Below are positions 12,705 to 24,506 of a stretch of 64,000 nt of DNA, piece after piece. A model generated the notes under the pieces. That model did no database searches, was not told the origin of the DNA, and was given only the letters and a program-made list of their open reading frames with translations. The position numbers and the translations under genes are program-made. Positions within the stretch are counted from its first letter, which is position 1. Every line of letters begins with the position of its first letter. The DNA is from Liolophura sinensis (taxonomy: Eukaryota > Mollusca > Polyplacophora > Chitonida > Chitonidae): positions 21,899,788 through 21,963,787 of the forward strand of contig NC_088302.1 of the NCBI RefSeq assembly GCF_032854445.1, in the 5' to 3' direction.

Positions 12705-13348
12705 CTGAAAAGATAAGAAGACAAATTTAGGAAAACCAATGTACAGATAAATTTTAAGCACTTAACACCCCACTGAAGTACTAACAATTGACTTTTGCGG
12801 TCTTGAGCATTATCTTTTTGCTATAATTCATTTTTAAGTTTTAGCCAAAATTAATTAAGAACTACCACCCTCCCCGACAACACAGTAAACAAAATTAATA
12901 AATTAATAAACAAAAAATCACAATAGTTGCGAAAATCCTCAGCAAAGCCACCCTGTGCTCATGACACTCGTTAAGTGTACAGCCTATACTAAAATACAGA
13001 TTGTCCGACCAAGTGACAGACAAACACATCGGCCTACAAGTTGGTTCTCGCCGGTATGAAAAGAACACTTTAAATATTTCTGAGTTAATCAGTGTTACCA
13101 CGTCACAACGAAATGAAATCTCGATGTTTTTTCTGGTGTTCGCGTATAATACCAATGTGACAAGGAGTATACTTTTGCTTGTGAGTCTATTCACATGAAC
13201 TCCACCATTAGACCACATGGAGTTCCTAACTGAATGCACAATACGTCAGCTGTTGGCATATAATGGTTATAGTGACCACAATGTTATATCAAACAAACTG
13301 ATCTAGAGTTCAACATATTTCGTTTGCTCGCCACCAGCCTTAGTTTAT

Positions 13349-13826
13349 GCCAGTGTTACATCTTTGTATCAGAACTAAGAATATTGGCATTGGGCTGTCT
13401 AAGCATCCATACTGAACAGTTATGTCTGTATAAGAACTAAGAATATTGGCATTGGGTTTGCTAAGTATCCATACTAATAAGTTATGTCTGTTTAAAAACT
13501 AAGCATAGTGGCATTGGTCTGTCTAAGCATCCATAGTAAACAGTTATGCCTGTGTATGAACTAAGAATAATGGGACTGGGCTGTCTAAGCATCCACACTG
13601 AACAGTTATGTGTGTATAAGAACAAAGAATAGTGGCATTGGGCTTGCTAAGCATCCATAGTGAACAGTTATGAACTGTTCAGAACTAAGAATACTGAAAA
13701 TGGGCTGTCTTAGCATCCGTACTGAACACTTACGTCTTTGTATAAGAATTCTCAGTGTTACATCTTCACTAAAGAATCAAGAATACTGGCATTGGACTGT
13801 ATACACATTCAAAATGAACAATTATA
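13349..13826 (+). repeat. 62-bp tandem repeat array
   Basis: About seven imperfect copies of a 62-bp unit beginning AGAACTAAGAATATTGGCAT and containing TCTAAGCATCCATACTGAAC and AGTTATGTCTGT. Unit starts at about 13371, 13433, 13495, 13557, 13619 and 13681, plus a more diverged last copy to 13826. It lies in intron 3 and is a satellite-like local expansion. Confidence 0.85.
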
Positions 13827-16079
13827 ATCAAAGTGCCACGGACATATATATTTATTCGACACCGACATTTTTCACGACTTACGGGTTTCTGGAATATCGA
13901 CTGTCTCCATTGAATCGTTGAAAACTGAAGACTGCTTATCTCGTACATTTTCCCAGTGTTATTTACAATATCATATAATCATTTCTTACATATTCCTTTC
14001 GGAGTTATGTCTTTTGGTGACGAGTAACGAATGAAAACGAATGGTTTGTGAACATTGGAGGTGGCGTTTCGATTCTAACAAAGTGAGTCTGAACATCCTT
14101 TAGGTTTGACGACTGGCACAGAAATACAGAAGCGTCCGTTTAGACTTCTCGGACTGGCAGTGGTATATCGAAAATCATCAAAATTTTAGAACTCTGTGAA
14201 TAAGAAACAAGGTTTAAAGTAACACTGTTTTTCACCTTTTTCCCACTTCTTTAAATTCATTATTTGGTCTAAGATTGCTGCTAAAAAAGCTATTACGTTT
14301 GTTATAAAACTAGAATACTGATGAAGTCAAACGTTCAACGTTCAACGACCTAATAAGGGATTCTTTTCTTCAGTCAAAGCAAATGCTGTATTAGTCAGTA
14401 TAAATTCCTTAAGGTGCTCTTTCTATATACCCATTACGTGTTGTTGCGTTGGAAATGGGTCTAATACTGACAATGAACTAGTATACCAAACACAGACGTA
14501 TTTTCCAAAATTTACACCTCGTTACAGATCGTTCGATTATGATAGAAATTCCCAAGCAAGCATTTGGGACTAAATAATTGCTTTTGCGGAATATCCAATA
14601 CTTGGCACTAGATTTTGTGTATTCTGGTTTTGCTTCATGAGTGGATTTGAACGCTATAGTGAATATTTATCTGGTTGTTGTAGACATAATATATCCACGG
14701 CAAACATTAAAGTCGGCCAAGACACGACCTGTATTGGATCTCCTTACGGTGATACGGACTGAAGAAATCACCGAATGTGATGCTACTTGCATTTACTGAA
14801 AGAAACCTCCCATGAGTTTAGGGCGGGTCCCAGTTTAGACTGATATATGGGTGTACATGTTAGTCGCAGGGCGCTCACATGAGTCTTTACATTTCCGTGT
14901 AAGACTCATGGTCACTGTTATAATTACGCCAGATCAAAGAAGGCAAGGTACTGACAAGCGTACCATATACATGTCCACACTATTAGACATGGCTACTGTG
15001 GGGCATTAAACACATGCCGTTCGTCACTGATGTTTTCTTTCCTCAATGCGGCTTCATTAGGTTAGGTCGTTTAATGTTCAATCAAAACGGAAGTTTCTTC
15101 ATGTTTTATCTGCTTACAGGGGCGGACCAGGGTCGTAAATCCTAAAATGTTCATTGAATTTCATGTCTGCTAATTAGAGACATTTTCCCAATTATACTAA
15201 CGGAACATTTCGCCATTCTTTACTTGTACAGAGCTGTACTCCTTATTTTCGCAAATACATCTCACAAATACACCCTTATTTGGCCCTAGTAAATTAAATC
15301 AGGATTTATGTACTGAATAATATTGAAGAGAAGGATAGAAAGCTTTCTTTACAAGAAACTTCATCTTAATGGTATACCGCAAAGACTTGTGGGTTATGCA
15401 TCAGTTATTTCCTTTCTTCTCAAATCCACTTAGAAAAAAAAAATCAAAGCAGCATGGCTGCCAAAGAGCACCTCTCTTGTCATGATAATGGTAGAGTCGT
15501 CTCGATTTCAGAAAAAAAGACTATTAGATGACAGTAAATGTCCCTAAAGCAATTTCACACGATTAGTTCCTTGATGTGCTTTATAGGCAGATGATCAAAT
15601 ACAGATAAGCCATACCTGCCCTGTCCATGTGTTATTAAATTAAAGAAGCAGACTTTTGATCGTGAATAATGAAAACTTTGAAACACTGGTTCAAATGTTT
15701 AATGGTTATAACAGTTACACAAATTAAGCTGATTAATATTAAAATTAATACAAAAGAGAGATCTGAGAGGCCAAAAAATTCAGCAAATTTATTTAAAAAG
15801 ACGGAGATGGGCAGACAGACACACAGACAGACAGGCAACGAAGGACATGCAAATATGCGTTTGCATAAGGAGGTTGAAGAGTAAAAAAAAAAAATACAAC
15901 CCCGGCAAGGCCATATAAGGACAGCGACATTAATTGTATGTCGAGCTGTAAATGCAAAATTACCAATGGTTCTGTTCATTTCCTAATGGCATCGTTTCGG
16001 ACTCTGTCCAAGGTGAAGTGAAATTGCAATTACGTCTCTATTCATTTTAACTGACATGAAGTGTGTGTGTGTATCCTAG

Positions 16080-16850
16080 AAACGCCCAAGACCGCATGGA
16101 GTCTTATTCATGTACACGTCAACAGACGCAACAAGCGATATCAGGACGAGGTTATGATTACAATAGATATGTACCCATGTACCACAGTCCATGATCTTCG
16201 GTGACGGAGGGTGGCTGTCAGGTCTTTCACTCCGCAAACAACAGCAGCCAGAAATCCAGCTAAGCACAAGCGATTGGTGGTCGCCTCATCGAAGATCAGT
16301 CCAGCAACGTTGGCAGTCGTTGCAACCAATGTCCAAGCAATACTTTCAATCTCAATGGATAATTGGTTGATCAGGGACGGCGATGCTGGTATCTAGCCAG
16401 GGCTCGCCGCTTCAGTAAACCCAGAGCTATCACCATTCTTCATCACATAGGTGTTACTGATAATCGCACTGACACGGAGAACATCTCCTGAGAGAGCCGA
16501 AGGCGATAGCGATGGAAGCCGTGGCGGGAACACTGGCGTGCTTCTTTGAAGAGGCTACTCGGTCAGGCACACACAAGATTTAAATCCGTCGGCTATCAGA
16601 AGGCGAGCTCAGGCGGCTGTGCTTCAGACCAGGATTTGTGACCTTAAGCTGCCTGTCGAGGGCGTCATCAAACCACCTTGTTACAATCCTCCAGTCAACT
16701 GAGAGATCTGCGACTGTCAATCGCCTAAGCCAATCACTCCGCGAAAACTCACGGTGTGAAAAAGAATTGTTCATAGTCGGGCAATGCATAGCTCTAGTTG
16801 GCTTGATTGGTGGTCGACCTCGTGAACAGTGAACGTCAAAAGCCAAAGGT
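16080..16850 (-). other. GC-richer block with unrecognised open stretches
   Basis: Base composition is clearly less AT-rich than the surroundings. Two minus-strand open stretches stand out: 16846-16580, containing RSDWLRRLTVADLSVDWRIV, and 16350-16141, containing NVAGLIFDEATTNRLCLAGF. They are in different frames with stops between them. Neither matches a family I know. A decayed gene, a repeat or chance are all possible. Confidence 0.3.
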
Positions 16851-19177
16851 TACAAATTAATGTCTGCCTTCAAACCGCTTGCGAAGATGGTCATGCAATT
16901 TTATACACTGATCTCTTCAAAGCATGACTGATTGTAGTCTCAATAATCTACGTTTTCTAAACAAACATCAGTCATATTGAATTCTGAATACAGTTTAACA
17001 GGCTAACATTTCATCTCGACCTCCACACTCTTAAAAACGTTTGCAATAGGTAATAAAACATTACCACAAAATTCTTTACGTATGCAAATTAATTACAGCC
17101 AATCTTCATTTATAGGATCCGAGAGATAAGCAGGAAAAGCAATCACAAAAAACAATAAAAAATAGTTTTACTAAAACCGCTGGTATACAATAATCATTTA
17201 TTTATTTATTGAGTTGTCATGAAACTTTCACCGACGGTCAGTTTTATGCGTGAAGGAAAGAGGTAAACAAACGGAATTCGGGAAAGTCGCTGATAATGAA
17301 GAACATACCGGGTTTTAAGTTCAGATATGCACATCATATTGTTGGAATACTATATGACTGGTATTCAACGATCGACTGAATAATCGGCCACAAGGGTGTA
17401 GTTCACCATTTATTATAACTAAATCCCCATGAACATTGAAAGCGGGGACATCTTCAAATGAAATAGAGCTTAACACTGGTTAAGTTTTAATGTAGAGGTT
17501 TTGTATGAGGTGCTGGTATAAACGTGGTACTTGTCATACAGAACTGTTATCATAGGTGTTTTCACGTGCTTAATAATGGTGGACCGTACTGTCCTTAATG
17601 TTGGCACGATGTCGTTGTTGACGAGTTGTTTGAGAGACGCCGGTTACTGTGTTTGTCATTACATAGCTTATTAAAGATGGTCGTGGCAGTTGGAGTACTT
17701 CCAAATCCGTGATGACGACTAGCAACAGCTACAATCTGTCTCCATAAACAGCTTTAAAGGAACGGAAGAACAGGTTTAAATATACCTCCAACACAAACTA
17801 AAGGTGTTTACAATATTAAACTCACATGATGCGTGAGATAATGATAAGCTTTAGTTCTTGAAAAGATACGAGAGAAGCTAATGTGTGAGCGTGTATTCTC
17901 TGATAAATCGGCGATCTCAGTGCTTCAGGCAAATAATATTTTGTGTGGGCGCACGTGCTCAAAACAGGAAACACTCGACACTCTATCATGCAGAAGACTG
18001 GAAAGTGAAGCAATCTGATCGGCCAGATTAGATATACTGAGACAGGGCGATCTACATAAGTCTGTTCAATATACATAAAGCTAGGATACACCAGATCGTG
18101 GACAGAGAATTTATATATCGCCAGCTCTCACTGCTCGAAGGGCCTTGGTAACAATACACAGCCAACACCGTTCTTGTGGCCGTTTGTGCAGCCTAATGTT
18201 CGCTGAAGACCAATTCTTTCCCACCTTTATGGTTAGTAATGGTGACGATAATAGTAACCGCAAGTTTCTGTCAATGCTTTTTTGACCAGATAATAATAAA
18301 GCTTTCCAAGTGACAGCAAAGTCTCGCATATTTCCACACGTAGGTGTCTCATTCCTGGACCCCAGGACGGCAAATGGGTTTTCGCTTTTACCAGTTGACA
18401 CACTTCTGTCCTGGGTCTGGCTATCTTGGGTATAGCCACCGTCACTCTTTATTGCTGCTTTAACGCTACGAATAATGAGAATGGAGAGCTTTCTAAAACG
18501 CAAGAGAGAGTAGGCGATTAATAATAGATAGCACTAGAGTACTTGACGCAGGCTCTCTCTCATCCCAAGAAGTACACATAGAAAAGAATTTTAAGATGAT
18601 CTATACACACCGTCAATTGCCTTTGTGAACTACATTCATGAAATGTTTATTTGTGGCTTCCAGCAAGATCATGTACTTTTTTCACTCCATCCTGTATGCC
18701 ATCATTTCCATACTAACCCGGGGCGTTTTTCCTCCGGCTTCTTCGTATTAAAACGTCTATGAATGGATATAATGTCGGACACTATGGCTGGGTAGATTTG
18801 TTCGTTGTTGGCCCCGAACTTAAAAACACAAATGGGTTTGTGTCTGGAACGACCCAAGGGAACTGCTACTGCTTTCCAAAACTACCAAACATCATGATTG
18901 CTACATGCTCTTGTTCCTGAAGACTACCAGTGTTAAATACTTTTTCTTTGTCAACAGTCTTAGCCAGTTAACAAGAAAATCGCACTTTGAACTAAACAAA
19001 TGAAATTAGCAGTGACGTTGTACTTTCGCCACAGTACACAAATGAATTATAACCTACAGCACCGTAATTAATTTTAAAAATTGGCTCGAAGCGTTGTGGT
19101 CAAGCTTCAGGTTGCTATACCTCACTTGTAGCTTTTCATTAGTAGGCTAATACAATGAAAGACGTGCAGCATAAACA

Positions 19178-19335
19178 GTAAAGCCAGAGAAGCGACGACA
19201 GTGTGATAGCTGGCAAATTGTAACACGTAACCGGTGAAATACGGCCTCTTGTTTTATTCTGTCTGTTTGGCAAAACTAGGTAAAAGAAAATGCAGTCATG
19301 TTCACTGCAAATTATTAGACGTCACTGGTCAAGCT
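19178..19335 (+). repeat. dispersed repeat family C, copy 1
   Basis: Shares with 39108-39330 the segments GTGATAGCTGGCAAATTGTA, CACGTAACCGGTGAAATACG, GTTTTATTCT and the later AAAATGCAGTCATGTTCA and TTAGACGTCACTGGTC. A dispersed element of unknown class, probably SINE-like. Confidence 0.6.
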
Positions 19336-20201
19336 AGTGATGTGTTTTAGTAGCATGTCACGAAAACAATTTATTTTCTCACGAGTAGACGCAAATACGT
19401 CGCATTTCAAAAACACACCTGGGGGTAAGATCACACATAAACGAAACGAGCTGATACACTGGTATAAGCGTAAGTTGTGCGACATACCAGGTGAGATCAC
19501 CACGAGGATTTTTACGATTAGATGACACGGACACTGTCTTGTACAGGAACAATTTTAAATACGACTGGATGAATCAGGTTTCTTCATCGACCAGACCACA
19601 TTGTTTTCTGAATCAGTGATATACTACATGAGTATGCTCCTGTCGTGGAAATGTTAAATATTGTGACATACGTGGAAACTATCTTAAATTAAGCAATATT
19701 CCTTCTTTCACAAACCTTCAACTGAGATTGAAGTAAATTGATTGACATTTTTACCAATGGAGTGTTGATCGGTTTTTATGCTTATGTTACAGTATCTTGA
19801 GTAGAGTAAAGTTGATGCACAGAAAGAAGTTCGGTCTCACACTGTAGACTGGCATAAGTCAGTAATGTTTATGGTGATCAGCACTCCCTCGGGAGGTAGA
19901 TATGTATATTCTATGCGTATGTGTCTGGTGTTTTGTGTAATACAGCAGATGTTCTCCTGAGAATCACTTGGCGTCATAATTTGTCCAGAGGGAATATCTT
20001 TATAGCTAAACCAGACATTATGCAAACATCTGCGCTTGGAAACCTTGTCAGGATACAGAAACACTTCAAAGACGCTCTTCCTGTAATCTAGACAACCAGG
20101 TGGATAGAGAAGGTATTGATTGTTCAGTTTAAATAAATGATGTGCAAACGATGACATAAGACACAGACAAATCTAGCTTTCAGGGATTCAAAGTAAGGCG
20201 A

Positions 20202-20496
20202 CCGGCCCCTATAGCACAGTTGATAGAGCTTCCGCTTCAGAAGCAGTAGATCCAGGGATCAAGCCTGGGTGGAGTCATACTTTAGACTTTAAAAGAGGAA
20301 GCTGGATCTTCCTCGCTTAGCGTTCAGCATGAAGAGGATAGAGCAACGATTAGTTGACCCGTATCAGTATAATGGTTCGGACGGGGAAATCCGTCCTACA
20401 ACAAGGAGGCACGTTATATGCACTCTACGGATTCCTTCCTCGTCATATGACTGAAAAATTGTTATGTACGACCTTAAACGCCAAGCAGTAACTTAC
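20202..20496 (+). mobile_element. tRNA-derived SINE, full copy with 14-bp target-site duplication
   Basis: The 5' end resembles a tRNA gene with pol III promoter boxes: an A-box-like TAGCACAGTTGATAGAGC and a B-box-like GGGATCAAGCCTGG. A body follows (AAAGAGGAAGCTGGATCTTC, GCGTTCAGCATGAAG) and a 3' tail TGACTGAAAAATTGTTATGT...GCAGTAACTTAC. The perfect repeat TCAAAGTAAGGCGA (20188-20201 and 20497-20510) shows retroposition and fixes both ends at 295 bp. A related copy is at 49131-49478 and a partial one at 53862-53973. It is not a functional tRNA gene: no full cloverleaf is present. Confidence 0.9.
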
Positions 20497-20951
20497 TCAA
20501 AGTAAGGCGAGCATGTATATAGATATGTATGTACATAATGGACAGGACGCATAACGGACAGAACAGGAACGTGGGTTAAAACTCAATGTTTCTTGACATG
20601 TTTGATTGTTTGTTGTTATATCAGGAATGTGACGATTTCTAGATAGAAGAAAACAAAGACGTCATGCTTATCTTCTATCTCACTGAAACGCCTTGTAGAT
20701 GTCAAGACAGAGCATAGACAGATGACAAGCACGGTATATTTATTTGGTCTTTTTTCCCAAGAGAATAAAGCGACACGTTCCTTTCGTATTTCTTCGATTT
20801 TAGTTAAGTTCCGGCATCATATACACATTAACCTAACTGTAAGCTAGTCTTTTAATTGTAATGATCGAAAGAGTACATATCATACAATGTGCAGACAATA
20901 ACACTAGCAGACTAGATGTGATATAGTCTGTTTGTTTCAGAGTCGCCTATA

Positions 20952-21752
20952 TTCAACTGTCTGCAAAATCAGTCACACTCGCTACCAAAATTGCCTATAG
21001 TTAATGACATCTAACAACACAAGCTCTACACATGAATATGTTGGAAGTTCATATTCTTGCAAAGAAAATGAAATTAGAACACTTTTTCTAATTCATAATG
21101 TTAAACTCCAATAGCTTAATTTTGACACCAAAAACTCACTGCCTCGGGTGACGTCATAATTATTTAAAAAACAGTAGAATGCTGGGGAATGGACATGGAG
21201 AGTAATTTGTTTCGTAATACGTGCACCAACATGCTGTAAGAGCAAACTCTGCGCAGTAACACATCCTACTCTACACTCTCAACGAATAGACTACATTGTT
21301 TTTTTTATAACAAAATGTCCTAACATCCAGCTTTAAAACCATACTGCCGTGAGATCATATACTACAACAGATAAAATTATATTCTTTTATTAAGGTTATA
21401 TTATACTAAAACGTATAAACTATATCAAATATGACCGAGGCAGAAACAGGGTTTATAGTAAGATCGATAGCAGTTTAGGAAACTGGTGTCGCCCTCTGTC
21501 AAAACATGTTGAACTCCGCCCAATGTCCAGCATCCCACTTATGATAATTATGACGTCACTCGAGGCAATAGGTTCTTGCCGTTGAAAGGGGGCTTATGGA
21601 CTTTAACATTATGAATTAGAAAAAGTGTTCTAACTTTATTTTCCATAATAATGTAAACTTCACACATATCAATGTGTAGATCTTATGTTGCTACGTGTCA
21701 CTGACTAAGGCAATTTTGGTAGCGAGTATAACTGGCTTTACAGACAGCTGAA
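20952..21752. mobile_element. foldback / MITE-like element with long inverted arms
   Basis: The left arm (20952-21196) and right arm (21520-21752) are imperfect reverse complements. TTCAACTGTCTGCAAAATCA and GTCACACTCGCTACCAAAAT on the left pair with ATTTTGGTAGCGAGTATAAC and TGGCTTTACAGACAGCTGAA on the right. TAGAACACTTTTTCTAATTC pairs with GAATTAGAAAAAGTGTTCTA. Spacer of about 320 bp with no open frame. Long inverted arms without coding sequence suggest a non-autonomous DNA transposon or foldback element. I could not identify a target-site duplication or the family. Confidence 0.75.
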
Positions 21753-22071
21753 AACAGGGAACTCTCTAAAAGAAATAGACAATAGGAACATCGATACATG
21801 TAAACTGACTTAGTGTTAAAATGAGTTGTCCGTGGGGATTACACGCCCTTTACCAATGACTGCTTGTTTAAAAGACACGGTTCCTGTGGGCTTAGCTAGG
21901 TTTCCTCTATCTACTAACACAATCCCTTTCACACAATTGCAAATATATAATGATTTATTTCTATCAAAGAAACCATTGGCATCAGTGACATACTTTTAGA
22001 ACTTAATCAGGTAACAAGAAAAATAAAATACGCAAATAGCATATAAAATAATAAAAATAAAATAAACTTAC

Positions 22072-22490
22072 CTTTCACACGCTCGTAATATCCAACTGGC
22101 TATTATCCACAAAGATAGCATGAACACGAGCAATACAGTTCCCGGGCATATGGTCATTAATGTTTTCAGTACGAACCGTGTGTCGAAGTTTATACGGTTC
22201 AAAGCGCCTATACTCCGAGATGAGGCGTCGGTGAAGAGCCGACTGTGTAACAACATCACCCTGCATATTAGATACAAACGAAGGAACATTGGCAAAGACA
22301 AGAGGATGTCCACCGGCACTTTTTGGCTTGTCACAATGCCATCGTCCGCGTGAGTCGTGGTCCATATGAAGTAGAAGTCCCCCGGAATCGGGTGAACAGC
22401 ACAGGCTAGGAATTCAAGGAACATTTGCACGCTTCGTCTCCAGGAAATTGCAATTCGCCAATCTTCTACACAGTTGTCTACCGCAAACAG
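22072..22490 (-). CDS. KCNN: SK channel exon 3 (S3-S4-S5)
   Basis: A 419-nt exon giving residues 309-447 plus the first two bases of codon 448. The acceptor is CTGTTTACAG and the donor GTAAGTTT. Landmarks in order: LFAVDN...EDWRIA; S3 with CAVHPIPG (338-345); the S3-S4 extracellular loop (about 348-367); the S4-like segment [20 protein letters not shown] (372-391); the S4-S5 linker [18 protein letters not shown] (393-410), almost invariant in SK channels; and S5 with [15 protein letters not shown] (417-431) to SWILRACE. S4 has few charges, as expected for a channel gated by Ca2+/calmodulin rather than voltage. The S3-S4 loop is the least conserved part. It has the same length as in vertebrate SK2, but it lacks the Ser-Tyr motif reported there as important for apamin block. 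A scaffold gap lies about 200 bp upstream of the acceptor. Confidence 0.97.
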
Positions 22491-22706
22491 CTGTAAACAG
22501 AAAACGGTAAAAGATAAATTGAAGGTGGGAATATCAAAAACGGAAGGCGTTAGCCGTAGGAACAAAATTCCATGATAGACACCCAGGAATGGAAAGACTG
22601 TCTACCGACAAAGGCTGACTATTTACGGAGCCAACAAACATAAAAGATTCTCAGAACCTAGTTCGTAATGTGAACAGTATGTTTAAGTAGCCAGATCTGC
22701 CTTTAT

Positions 22707-22906
22707 NNNNNNNNNNNNNNNNNNNNNNNNNNNNNNNNNNNNNNNNNNNNNNNNNNNNNNNNNNNNNNNNNNNNNNNNNNNNNNNNNNNNNNNNNNNNNN
22801 NNNNNNNNNNNNNNNNNNNNNNNNNNNNNNNNNNNNNNNNNNNNNNNNNNNNNNNNNNNNNNNNNNNNNNNNNNNNNNNNNNNNNNNNNNNNNNNNNNNN
22901 NNNNNN
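22707..22906. other. scaffold gap (200 N)
   Basis: Exactly 200 N, the usual placeholder for a gap of unknown or estimated size. The 27 bases before it (22680-22706) are repeated as the 27 bases at 22908-22934, so the two contig ends overlap. It lies in intron 2, about 215 bp upstream of exon 3 in transcription order, and does not break any coding exon. Confidence 0.97.
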
Positions 22907-24434
22907 GTGTTTAAGTAGCCAGATCTGCCTTTATAACAGAAAAGACGGTACTGCCAATAGATTGAGAATATTAAAGTTTCGGGTTTTTTAAATGATCTGT
23001 AACTTAATTATTGAAATTCATTAACTATGATTTATCCTGTGTAATAGGCTGGCACGTTTTGATGGCAAATGCCACATGGAGCAGCTAATCTCACGATTCT
23101 AGTATTCTAAGGGCCAGTTGCGACCGTTATTCCATTGAGCTTATTATAGATTCTACAAGAATGAACTTGGTAAAATAGCGGCAATTTAAGTGAGTGTGGT
23201 ATGGGGTTCTACGCGGACAGGGTTGACATAGCTCTGTCTCAGTACAATGAACGTGCTGGATTACCTACTCGGAGGCATCCCAACACAGCCATTAAGCTCA
23301 TTTTGTCGACGGTTTCTTTTGCTAGTAATCCACGTGCTCTTAGACCAGGCATGTGCTTCACGTCTTGAGTGGGTACTGTGATATGCCAATGGTATTATGA
23401 GAAGCATGTGGCTGGGCGGTTATGTTTGTAAGTCGTTCCTTGGACAAAAGTGTGGTAATTCCTACAGAAAACTTCGATTCTGTAATCAGATCGATGACTA
23501 TATGGTAAACATATTCAGTACATTTGTTTGCTCTTCCTGTTCCGTTCAAGTACACTGGGGTTTGAATCTCGACAAGTGTTGAGACAATCAGAGCGACCCG
23601 CCCGAGCAAAAAATCCATTATTACATTAGATTATCCACTAGCCACATAATTTCTGAAGGCTTTTAATATGAAGTTGTTTTGGGTGTAATCATTATTCTGT
23701 TCTTCTAAAATCATGTTTTTTTTTGGTCATCTCAAATATATTCCTTGGAATTTAACGCCTCAAATTTCCTCCTATGTAGCGCTATTAATTTTGGGGGTGT
23801 CTCACTAGCTGAAAAGTATTGATTCATGTCGTTCGTGCTGAACAGCCTCTTTGTCGTTGGTCGTTTGATTTAATAAAACTGCTGGAGAAGATGGTGGCCT
23901 CTCGCTTAACTGACCCATCCATAGATGATTTTGTGAGTAATATACGGTCGAAAGTAATAAGAGCTCCATTCAGGCATTCAAATCTGATTTTCTGCATTAG
24001 AAAACAATTAATTATTTCCAAATTGTTCATAAGCAGAAATTACCACCCGTGACTCCTTGTTCCTTAAGTGAAGTGAACTGACATCCGCAATCGGCCTCAG
24101 TCAGGGTTGTGAACCCCAAGCTTTAAGGACTTGAAGGGCAATTATCCAGCTTTTGACCATATCGGAAGGTCTTTAATGGCGCTATAGATCATGCAGTTGA
24201 CAGCCTTTAAGTTAAATAATATCATTAAATGTGGGATCTGTGTAAACGTGCATCCATGCAAAACACCCACTGGAATTTGGGAGATACTTACCCCAACAAT
24301 GAATATGTACAGATATTGATTCCATCGATCATGCCATGCAAATCATGCTCTCTATGACTAATTCAACTCCATGCAGTTGAACTGTGTGTATATATACTCT
24401 TGCGCTATTGGATGTGATAGTGTGGCTGTGCTTA

Positions 24435-24506
24435 GAGGACACGACGTGCTTTGAGGACACGACGTGCTTTGAGGACACGACGTGCTTTGAGGACACGACG
24501 TGCTTC
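24435..24506 (+). repeat. 18-bp tandem repeat, four units
   Basis: Four nearly identical copies of GAGGACACGACGTGCTTT in a row. On the minus strand it reads as an open ARRVLK repeat, but the frame has no other coding evidence. The high identity suggests a recent expansion. Confidence 0.9.

Larger units (their letters stand above)
12705..22071 (-). other. SK intron 3 (9.4 kb)
   Basis: Contains a 62-bp tandem array (13349-13826), a GC-richer block with several minus-strand open stretches (16080-16850), a dispersed repeat copy (19178-19335), an intact tRNA-derived SINE (20202-20496) and an 0.8-kb foldback element (20952-21752). I found no supported exon. The remaining sequence (13.9-16.0, 16.9-19.1 and 19.4-20.1 kb) shows nothing I can name. 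Confidence 0.7.

Noticed and set aside
20202-20280. Possible tRNA gene
   Set aside because: The boxes are tRNA-like but no complete cloverleaf is present. It is the head of a 295-bp unit with a target-site duplication, so it is a SINE.
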